A DNA stretch of 5,817 nt, taken from assembly GCA_902803625.1 (NCBI GenBank), contig CADCQV010000375.1, positions 1 through 5,817 of the forward strand. The letters are read 5' to 3'. Source of the stretch: an uncultured Lachnospiraceae bacterium (GTDB taxonomy: Bacteria > Bacillota > Clostridia > Lachnospirales > Lachnospiraceae). Within the stretch, counting starts at the first letter, position 1; the number at the start of each line of letters is the position of its first letter. The notes below the pieces were generated by a model. It searched no databases. It saw nothing but the letters and a program-made list of their open reading frames with translations, and was not told the DNA's origin. The position numbers and the translations under genes are program-made. Shown here piece by piece: positions 1 to 5,300 of the stretch.

Positions 1-1166
1 AACTGGGTGGAGGCAATGTCGATTATCCTTTCCCTTGCTCTGTCGGGGATAAGATGCACGAAGCCAAGAAGATCCTGACAGGAGTCACGGAAGCCCATAC
101 CGCGGCCTATGCCTGATTCATAATATGAAGCAGAGCGGGACATATTGAAGGTCACCATGCACTGATACTGGTTCCAGATATTCACCATACGGTTTACGTG
201 GGGGTTATTGCTTTCCACGCTGTACTTTGAAAGAAGTGAAGTCCAGTAGTCCTTTAATTCCTTTAGGGCTCTGTCAGTCTTTTCCTTCGAATCGTATTTC
301 GAAATAAGCTCCTTCGCCGGACGCTTGTTTATTATGCCCTGAGCCTCCCATTTGTCATCCTCTGGATTCTCGCAGTATCCGAGGATAAAGACAAAGGATC
401 TTTCCTCTCCGCTATCCAGGGTAAGACCTATCTCATGAACCCCGACAGGATACCAGCCGCTTGCTACGGAGCCGGTGCAGTGGCCGTTTATCACCGCATC
501 GGGTCTGTCCGGACCGTTATAAACACCGAGGAAATCATCACGGCTCGTATCGAAGCCGTCAATATCAGTATTAACATGCCAGATCGCATAGTGGTTTCGG
601 CGTTCTCTGTATTCGGTCTTATGATATATGGTGGAGCCTATGACCTCCACCTCCCCGGTGGAAAGATTTCTCTGGAAATTTGTCATATCATCCATGGCGT
701 TCCATAGACAGAATTCCACATAGGAGAAAAGGGTGAGGCTTTTCTTTGTGCTGCTCTCATTCTTCAGAGTGAGGACAGATATCTCACAGCTGTCATTCAT
801 TGGAACAAAGGTAAGAAGTGAAGCATTTACACCGTTTTTCGAGGAATCGAAACGGCTGTAGCCAAGGCCATGGCGGCATTCGAAGGAATCAAGAGCGGTT
901 TTTGAAGGCTGCCAGCCGGGATTCCACAGAGTATCACCATCCTTTATATAGAAATATCTTCCGTTGGTATCCGAAGGACATGCATTGTAGCGGTAGCGGG
1001 TAAGCCGGAGGAGCTTTGCATCCTTATAAAATGAATAGCCGCCGCAGGTATTGGAGATCATGGAAAAGAAATCCTTATTTCCCAGATAGTTTATCCAGGG
1101 AAGGGGAGTCTTTGGAGTATTAATGACATATTCACGGGTATTGTCGTCGAATGAACCGAATTTCAT
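1..1166 (-). CDS. cbp: Cellobiose phosphorylase (glycoside hydrolase family 94), N-terminal 388 residues, cut by the left window edge
   Basis: This cytoplasmic enzyme splits cellobiose with inorganic phosphate into alpha-glucose 1-phosphate and glucose, saving one ATP per disaccharide. The frame is open from the ATG at 1166 to the window edge with no stop or frameshift. The product begins MKFGSFDDNTREYVINTPKT and contains WINYLGNKDFFSMISNTCGG, LTRYRYNACPSD, FCLWNAMDDMTNFQRN, YHKTEYRERRNHYAIW, MVNIWNQYQCMVTFNMSRSA and GIGRGMGFRDSCQDLLGFVH. From memory, these closely follow clostridial cellobiose phosphorylases of about 810 residues, so roughly 48% is visible. The visible part covers the N-terminal beta-sandwich, the linker and the start of the (alpha/alpha)6 barrel, including the conserved GFRDS substrate-site region. 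The catalytic acid Asp lies beyond the edge. The start at 1166 is chosen because family members begin MKFG and an AAAGGAG site precedes it. An in-frame ATG at 1187 would add 7 residues but lacks a ribosome site. Cellodextrin or laminaribiose phosphorylase is less likely given the tight match. Confidence 0.95.
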   Translation of the reverse strand, partial: MKFGSFDDNTREYVINTPKTPLPWINYLGNKDFFSMISNTCGGYSFYKDAKLLRLTRYRYNACPSDTNGRYFYIKDGDTLWNPGWQPSKTALDSFECRHGLGYSRFDSSKNGVNASLLTFVPMNDSCEISVLTLKNESSTKKSLTLFSYVEFCLWNAMDDMTNFQRNLSTGEVEVIGSTIYHKTEYRERRNHYAIWHVNTDIDGFDTSRDDFLGVYNGPDRPDAVINGHCTGSVASGWYPVGVHEIGLTLDSGEERSFVFILGYCENPEDDKWEAQGIINKRPAKELISKYDSKEKTDRALKELKDYWTSLLSKYSVESNNPHVNRMVNIWNQYQCMVTFNMSRSASYYESGIGRGMGFRDSCQDLLGFVHLIPDRARERIIDIASTQ

Positions 1167-1177
1167 GACCTTCTGTT

Positions 1178-1184
1178 CTCCTTT
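1178..1184 (-). promoter_or_regulatory. Ribosome binding site of the cellobiose phosphorylase gene
   Basis: AAAGGAG on the minus strand, 11 nt upstream of the ATG at 1166. It supports that start over the in-frame ATG at 1185-1187, which overlaps the site's upstream edge and has no purine-rich site of its own. The spacing is slightly long. Confidence 0.75.
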
Positions 1185-1192
1185 CATATAGG

Positions 1193-1240
1193 AAGGTAAG
1201 CGCCTGTTATGCAGTTAACAACTAAAACGTTTAAGGTAAG
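1193..1240. repeat. Direct repeat AAGGTAAG, two copies 40 bp apart, in the phosphorylase leader
   Basis: Identical 8-bp copies lie at 1193-1200 and 1233-1240, exactly 40 bp apart, about four helical turns. The first is followed by CGCC and the second by GGCGC, so GCGCC and GGCGC flanking the interval can pair in the leader RNA with a 5-bp stem. The repeat could be a protein-binding pair or chance. Confidence 0.3.
1225..1232. promoter_or_regulatory. Possible LacI/CcpA-family operator core AAACGTTT in the phosphorylase leader
   Basis: A perfect 8-bp palindrome with a central CG, about 30 nt downstream of the predicted phosphorylase transcription start. LacI-family regulators, including CcpA, bind palindromes with a central CG flanked by A and T tracts, and sugar phosphorylase genes are typical targets. 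The outer bases do not match the catabolite-response consensus (no TG and CA arms), so a full cre site is not supported. The call rests on the core and the context. Confidence 0.3.
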
Positions 1241-1249
1241 GGCGCGGAC

Positions 1250-1259
1250 GTCCCGGGAC
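1250..1259. promoter_or_regulatory. GC-rich 10-bp palindrome next to the phosphorylase transcription start
   Basis: GTCCCGGGAC is a perfect palindrome in AT-rich surroundings. It covers roughly +5 to +14 of the predicted phosphorylase transcript. A bound repressor here would block the start of transcription. In RNA it could form only a very small hairpin. No specific regulator is recognised. Confidence 0.3.
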
Positions 1260-1269
1260 ATTTATTAAA

Positions 1270-1298
1270 AGTATAAACAAATATCGCTGATAATGCAA
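1270..1298 (-). promoter_or_regulatory. Sigma-A-type promoter of the cellobiose phosphorylase gene
   Basis: On the minus strand, a -35 box TTGCAT (1293-1298) and a -10 box TATACT (1270-1275) are separated by exactly 17 nt. Four of six and five of six bases match the consensus. Transcription would start near 1263, giving an untranslated leader of about 97 nt. Several dyad sites lie just upstream and downstream, which fits a sugar-regulated promoter. The assignment is by pattern only. Confidence 0.7.
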
Positions 1299-1317
1299 GA
1301 AAGAAGTGTGCGGCATC

Positions 1318-1331
1318 CCGGTTGAAACCGG
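1318..1331. promoter_or_regulatory. 14-bp dyad CCGGTTGAAACCGG upstream of the phosphorylase promoter
   Basis: Six-base arms CCGGTT and AACCGG around a 2-base centre, about 20 bp upstream of the phosphorylase -35 box and about 70 bp upstream of the divergent promoter near 1402. The position suits an activator or shared operator between divergent genes. The regulator is unknown. Confidence 0.3.
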
Positions 1332-1377
1332 CTCTCTTTCCTAAATCACGAAAACGGTTAAGAATTGCCGGCTGATT

Positions 1378-1407
1378 GTTTTGGAAAAATGAAAAATATG
1401 GTATCAT
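1378..1407 (+). promoter_or_regulatory. Extended -10 promoter of the DUF1700 gene
   Basis: TGGTATCAT (1399-1407) is a TGN-extended -10 element with box TATCAT at 1402-1407. The -35 region is weak: TTGTTT at 1376 would need a 20-nt spacer, TTGGAA at 1381 a 15-nt spacer, and the hexamer at 17 nt is TTTTGG. Extended -10 promoters tolerate a poor -35. The expected start, about 7 nt downstream at 1413-1415, coincides with the ATG at 1415. Confidence 0.55.
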
Positions 1408-1414
1408 AGCTCTT

Positions 1415-1888
1415 ATGAACAGTGAACAGTTTTTAAATGAATTGGAAAAAGCCCTGAGCGGCAGTATCAGCCCTTCTTCAGTTACCGAAAACATCAGGTA
1501 TTATGAGGAATATATCGCCACGGAAAGAAGAAAGGGCAGAACTGATGAAGAGATAATGGAGGAGCTGGGGGATCCCAGGCTTATCGCAAGAACCATAATA
1601 GACACTTCGGAATTCAGTGTGAAGCGCGGGAGCGAAAGAATATTTGATGAGCAGGGAAAAAGTGACTCTTCCGATGAGCAGCAGACAGACAGCGGATACG
1701 GAGGATTCAGATATACAAGGATCAGCGGCCTGAAGGCTCTGGCTTTTCTTGCATTGATCCTTATCATCTTTTTTGCGATATTCGCCTTTGCGGTATGGCT
1801 CGTCGGATCATTTATCCTGGCTTTCTGGCCGGCCATTGTCGCCGCAGCAGTACTCTGGTGGATACTGAATCCGTTAAAGTGGGATTAG
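1415..1888 (+). CDS. DUF1700 / HAAS-domain two-helix membrane protein, 157 aa
   Basis: Residues 1-64 form the helical domain typical of DUF1700 (HAAS, HTH-associated alpha-helical signalling). It opens MNSEQFLNELEKALSG, continues with a YYEEYI segment (29-34) and an acidic helix, and ends with ELGDPRLIARTIIDT (50-64). Residues 65-102 are a polar, acidic linker. Two hydrophobic segments (about 108-130 and 131-151) follow, leaving a short NPLKWD tail, so the N-terminal domain probably faces the cytoplasm with the tail returning there. Family members often pair with a PadR-type regulator and are thought to signal at the membrane in envelope-stress responses, but no padR gene is visible and the gene appears to stand alone. 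ATG 1415 is preferred because family proteins begin this way. A TTG at 1376 would add 13 residues but overlaps the likely promoter. There is no Shine-Dalgarno site upstream. No clear terminator follows directly, so transcripts may run to the hairpin at 2073-2101. Confidence 0.85.
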   Translation: MNSEQFLNELEKALSGSISPSSVTENIRYYEEYIATERRKGRTDEEIMEELGDPRLIARTIIDTSEFSVKRGSERIFDEQGKSDSSDEQQTDSGYGGFRYTRISGLKALAFLALILIIFFAIFAFAVWLVGSFILAFWPAIVAAAVLWWILNPLKWD

Positions 1889-1925
1889 ACCGGTTTTTGC
1901 GGTTAAAAGGGGTAGAATTTAGTTT

Positions 1926-2000
1926 AAAAACTTGATTTGTAAAAAAAGTTTATAAAAATGTTAAAAAAGTGTTGCTTGTAATTCGAGTTTATGCTAGAAT
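1926..2000 (+). promoter_or_regulatory. Strong promoter with A-tract upstream element for a small RNA
   Basis: The -35 box TTGCTT (1972-1977) and -10 box TAGAAT (1995-2000) are exactly 17 nt apart, and TGC before the -10 makes it an extended -10. Upstream are A-tracts at 1926-1930, 1941-1947, 1954-1958 and 1963-1968, the arrangement of an UP element or bent DNA as seen at strong stable-RNA promoters. Transcription should start near 2006-2008. No reading frame with a ribosome site follows, so it probably drives the RNA described next. Confidence 0.7.
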
Positions 2001-2006
2001 TTCTTT

Positions 2007-2105
2007 CGTAAAGGGAGTTTACCTTTAGATTCCCTTTAGAACAACCCCTTTATAAATATTTATACTCCCCTCAAAACCCTGTGGTTCCCCCACAGGGTTT
2101 TAACT
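2007..2105 (+). ncRNA. Candidate small regulatory RNA of about 100 nt with C-rich motifs
   Basis: The stretch lies between a well-formed promoter and an intrinsic terminator and has no credible coding frame. Visible structure in order: a hairpin with arms 2009-2021 and 2026-2038 (13 pairs including two G-U, loop CCUU); a mostly unpaired linker 2039-2072 carrying ACCCCUUU and CUCCCCUC; and the terminator hairpin with a UUCCC loop. CCUUUA occurs three times (2022, 2033, 2047), and the UAAAGGG of the first arm could alternatively pair with 2046-2052. Unpaired UCCC motifs complementary to ribosome-binding sites are characteristic of Gram-positive regulatory RNAs such as RsaE/RoxS, although this is not recognised as a homologue. 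A leader or 3' UTR of a neighbouring gene is less likely, because it begins and ends on its own signals. I do not recognise an existing RNA family. Confidence 0.55.
2073..2101 (+). terminator. Intrinsic terminator, perfect 12-bp stem
   Basis: Arms 2073-2084 (AAAACCCTGTGG) and 2090-2101 (CCACAGGGTTTT) pair perfectly around a 5-nt TTCCC loop, with T-rich sequence within and after the second arm. The A-run of the first arm makes it potentially bidirectional. It ends the candidate small RNA and could also catch read-through from the DUF1700 gene. Confidence 0.85.
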
Positions 2106-2211
2106 TTGTATTTGGCATCTTTACACAAGGTTTAAAGTATATCCTCATTTCATGTGCTGTTGCATGCCTTGCCTATACCAGATGGATTTCATCTTCAGCC
2201 CGCTCTTGGAT
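2102..2211. other. Intergenic stretch with no recognised feature
   Basis: No reading frame with a ribosome site, no strong promoter pair and no stable hairpin were seen between the terminator and the dyads that precede the surface-protein promoter. Confidence 0.5.
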
Positions 2212-2229
2212 TGTATTTCATGTAATACA
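2212..2229. promoter_or_regulatory. 18-bp dyad TGTATT-N6-AATACA upstream of the surface-protein promoter
   Basis: Six-base inverted arms at 2212-2217 and 2224-2229 with a 6-nt spacer, ending 3 nt before the putative -35 box. The size and position suit a dimeric regulator acting on the surface-protein promoter. It shares TGTA half-sites with the downstream palindrome. The regulator is unknown. Confidence 0.4.
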
Positions 2230-2232
2230 GTG

Positions 2233-2261
2233 TTTTCAATCAATAATTTACGGTGTACAAT
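2233..2261 (+). promoter_or_regulatory. Likely promoter of the large surface-protein gene
   Basis: TTTTCA (2233-2238) and TACAAT (2256-2261) are 17 nt apart, with four of six and five of six consensus matches. The predicted start near 2268 gives a leader of about 120 nt before the ATG at 2390. The -10 box is embedded in the dyad TACA-A-TGTA. It is the best promoter candidate in the interval, but the -35 box is weak. Confidence 0.5.
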
Positions 2262-2269
2262 GTATACAT
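2256..2269. promoter_or_regulatory. Overlapping palindromes over the -10 box and transcription start
   Basis: TACAATGTA (2256-2264) is a dyad with a one-base centre, and it overlaps ATGTATACAT (2260-2269), a perfect 10-bp palindrome. They cover the -10 box and expected start of the surface-protein promoter, where a repressor would act. TACA/TGTA half-sites occur in operators of BlaI and CopY-type repressors, but the spacing does not identify either one. Confidence 0.4.
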
Positions 2270-2283
2270 GAGGGCGGGTAAAG

Positions 2284-2319
2284 TGATAAGTCGCATTCTG
2301 CATGCGGTCTTATTATTTT
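2284..2319 (+). terminator. Leader hairpin with U-rich tail, possible attenuator
   Basis: TGATAAG (2284-2290) pairs with CTTATTA (2309-2315) and CGCAT (2292-2296) pairs with ATGCG (2302-2306), separated by a small internal loop. The apical loop is TCTGC. The descending arm runs into TATTATTTT (2311-2319). In the leader of the surface-protein transcript this resembles a modest intrinsic terminator. The stem is AT-rich at its base, so termination may be partial. Confidence 0.35.
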
Positions 2320-2378
2320 GTGCGCTTTATAGCCGTGGGTTTTTGAAAGATTCTTTGCTGTAGCGGCGTTTCAGAAAT

Positions 2379-2384
2379 AGGGGA
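2379..2384 (+). promoter_or_regulatory. Ribosome binding site of the large surface-protein gene
   Basis: AGGGGA, 5 nt before the ATG at 2390. It fixes the start that gives a proper signal peptide. Its complement, TCCCCT, occurs in the unpaired linker of the candidate small RNA at 2066-2071. Confidence 0.75.
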
Positions 2385-2389
2385 CCATA

Positions 2390-5300
2390 ATGAAGCTTAT
2401 AAAATATATTCTCAGAACCAGAAAAAGGAGCGTGAGTATTCTGCTTGCGCTGGTTTTATTATTATCCGGTCTGACGGCGGATATGGGGAGCGCATATATT
2501 TATGCCGATGACAACGTGAGCGCCGGAGCGTCAGACGGGGGATCCGCAGACAGCCGGGATTCGAATGATTCCCAGGATCCATCCGGGGAGAAGGAAAAGC
2601 AGGAGGAAGAAAGGGAAGAGGAGAAAGAAGATAAGGAAGAAGAAAAAAAGGAAAACGATAAGGAAGAGGAAGATAAAGAAGAAAAGGAAGAAAAGGAAGA
2701 GAAGGATAAAGAAGAGAAAAAGGAAGAAGAAAAAAAGGAAGAGGAAGAAAACAGGGAGGAAAAAAGGGAAGAAAGCAGCGCAGAACAGGAAGAAAAAGCG
2801 GAAAATAAGGAAAGTACAGAGGAAAAAACGGAAGAAAGCACTGAAGTTCCTGAAAAAACAGAGGAAAAAGCCGATGGCAGTGTGGGACATTCCCATGTAT
2901 TTGAGAAGTATGTATCAAATATGGACGGGACCCATACCGTTTTCTGTACTGTAGAGGGCTGTGATAAGAAACGCACGGAAAACTGCAGCTTTGACATAAA
3001 CGGGAAATGCACTAAGTGCGGATATGAAAATGCAAACGTGGGAGCGCCTGCCGGGGCGGAGCCTTCGAAGGAAGATACTTCCCTGAAGGACGGGGAATCT
3101 GTTTCGTCACAGGATATCCGGAATAAGGATGAGGATAAAGATATCTCTTCCAGGGAGGAAGCACCCGAGGAGGAAAGCACGGTGTCTTCTCCCGATGCTT
3201 CGAATACGGATGCTGAAAAGAAAAGCGTATCCGCGGACGAAGCAGGAAAAGAGGATGAAGCCGAAAAGAAAAGCGTATCCGGGGACGAAGCAGGAAAAGA
3301 GGATGAAGCCGAAAAGAAAAGCGTGTCCGGAGACGAAGCAGGAAAAGAGGATGAAGCCGGAAAAGAGGACGTATCCGGTGACGGGATCGGAACTGAAAAG
3401 GAGCATATGGTACTTGAAAGCGGCGGTGTCAGGGTAGAAGGACTGCTGCCGAAGGGTACAGTCTTAAGAGTAAGTGAGATCGGAAAGGCGGAGGCGAGGG
3501 AACTCGTAGAGGATGAGGGAAAGGATAAGGCAGTGCTCCTTGCCTATGACATTACCTTACTCTGCGGAGAGGAGGAGATCCAGCCGGATGAGAGCGTAAG
3601 GGTCACCATAGAGCCTCCGGAAACCGTGGATAAGGAGCTTCTTAAAGAGGGAGATATGGAGCTTATCCATGTCACCTCTGAGGACAATAACGAATCTGTA
3701 GATGTGGAAGTCGGAAATGACGGGGACATCGAATTTGAAACGGAGGGATTCTCTCCGTTTATCCTTTTACTGGGGTCGGGAAGCATTGAGTACAATGAGC
3801 CGGCAGCAGATCTTTATTTTTCACAGCGGATAAATGTGAATTTTTCAGATGCATCTCTTATTAATCCCGGAGATACGGTAAAGGTCACGATCTACGGAAA
3901 CATAAAAAAAGAAAAACTGAAGGCCGGTGACAGTGAGACAAGCGAGGTAAAAGAGCTCTCATCAAAGGAGCTCAGCATTGAAGATATCGAGGATAATAAG
4001 GCGTCCTTAACCTTTGACTTTGATGCTGTACCGGTATACCTGAAGGGAGGGACCGGTAACGTAAATGACGGCGGAAGCGGAACCTATGAGATGCCTGAAG
4101 GCTTTTACGGAGTTACGGTTGAAAAGACCGTAGACGGCTACCTTCCGGAGATCACCGGGACAACCTTCAGTGACGGAGGAAAAACCTACGGAGTCCTTTC
4201 TCCCGTTAAGGATTCCAATTATGCCGAATGGAGTACATCGGCAGTCACGGTAAATCATAAGATACTTGAGCTTGTAAAGCCGCACTTTACCATAGAATGG
4301 CAGGATAACCGGAATTATGCCGATAAGAGACCCTATTCCGAGGGATGCAATATAAGGAGCGGGGGAGAGGATGAGATAGCTTCAGGTATAGACCTCTATG
4401 TAAAGGAGGGGGACAGCTATACCCTTATAAGTGATAATTCTCCGACTCTGGTATCTCCGGGCTCAAACCACCCCAAAGTCAGCTATGCCTCCTTCAGCTC
4501 CTGGAGCGTGGCATATTCTAACCTTCCAAAGTATAAGAAGGATGGTACTACCCCCTATGAATGGTACATAAGACCCAATGAAAAGCTCTTAAATGACGGG
4601 GAGGACAGGAAGGGCTGCTACAATATTAGCGATGACGGCTATATAAGGATATCAGGGGACAGCGATGCAAAGCTTACCTTTACCTATACCGACGGTATCA
4701 GCGGAAGGATAGTATGGCGTATATCGGATAATTCCATGCTGCCTTTGCTTCCCGGTGATTCCCTTTTTACAGCTGCGGGAATGAAGCTATACAGAAAAAA
4801 GGGGGACACTGCTGCAGAGGAAACAACTGTTTCCGGCTCCGCCGTTAGCTGGAATGAAAGCACGGAGAGCGGCAACAGGGTATGGAGCTACAGTATAAAG
4901 GGCTTCCCACTCTATGCGGAAAACGGGGATGCGATCACCTATTATACGGTAATGGAGAGTAATCCCTTTTATTACAGCGAAAATAACACGAAATTCAAAT
5001 TCACCTACGACAACGGAAGCTTCAGCTCCGACTCCGATAAGTGCTATTCGGGGGAGACCATATATGCCACGGTCACGGACAATGCGGAGTTTTCCTTTGA
5101 TAAGAAATGGCTTGACGGCGGCGATCTTGAGAGAAGAAAGGCTGCCATAGAAAAGGGGATAACACTCTATCTCTGGAGATATCCCGTGAATAAGGGGATA
5201 GCTGCGGGAGCTCCCGTTACAAAGGATGCAAAGCAGTATACCTTAAGGCTTTCCGAAAATGACGCCGGAGACGCGGGAAATAACAGTATAAGGATAGACC

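Noticed and set aside
435..1003. Two plus-strand frames at 435-707 and 818-1003
   Set aside because: They lie antisense to the cellobiose phosphorylase gene, which matches its family throughout. The products resemble nothing and lack ribosome sites.
1231..1836. Minus-strand frames across the divergent promoter region and the DUF1700 gene
   Set aside because: The first crosses the phosphorylase promoter and the second is antisense to the well-supported DUF1700 gene. Neither has a ribosome site or recognisable product.
1889..1911. Possible terminator right after the DUF1700 stop (ACCG/CGGT stem)
   Set aside because: Only four pairs, and the sequence after the stem is TAAAAGGGG rather than a T-run, so it is too weak to call.
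2081..2281. Plus-strand 66-codon frame downstream of the small RNA
   Set aside because: It starts with GTG inside the terminator hairpin, lacks a ribosome site, and runs through the surface-protein promoter.
2270..2389. Leader of the surface-protein gene as a riboswitch (c-di-GMP, preQ1)
   Set aside because: The conserved motifs of those classes that I know are not present. Only a simple hairpin can be supported.
2565..2954. Frame with a Lys/Arg-rich product overlapping the surface-protein gene
   Set aside because: It is the one-base-shifted reading of the Glu/Lys tract (AGG and AAG instead of GAA and GAG). It has no ribosome-site logic of its own and ends shortly after the tract.
2412..3406. 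Several minus-strand frames rich in Phe, Ser, Pro and Leu
   Set aside because: These are the complement of the polypurine and repeat regions, where stop codons are rare. The product is low-complexity and there is no start context. The plus-strand gene explains the sequence.
3129..3437. Plus-strand frame with a repeated KRKAYPGTKQEKRMKP-like product
   Set aside because: It is an out-of-frame reading of the 48-bp tandem repeat within the surface-protein gene. The real frame has only silent or mild differences between units.
3544..4875. Minus-strand frames at 3544-3795, 4007-4285 and 4684-4875
   Set aside because: They are antisense to the continuous surface-protein frame, with no start signals or family resemblance.
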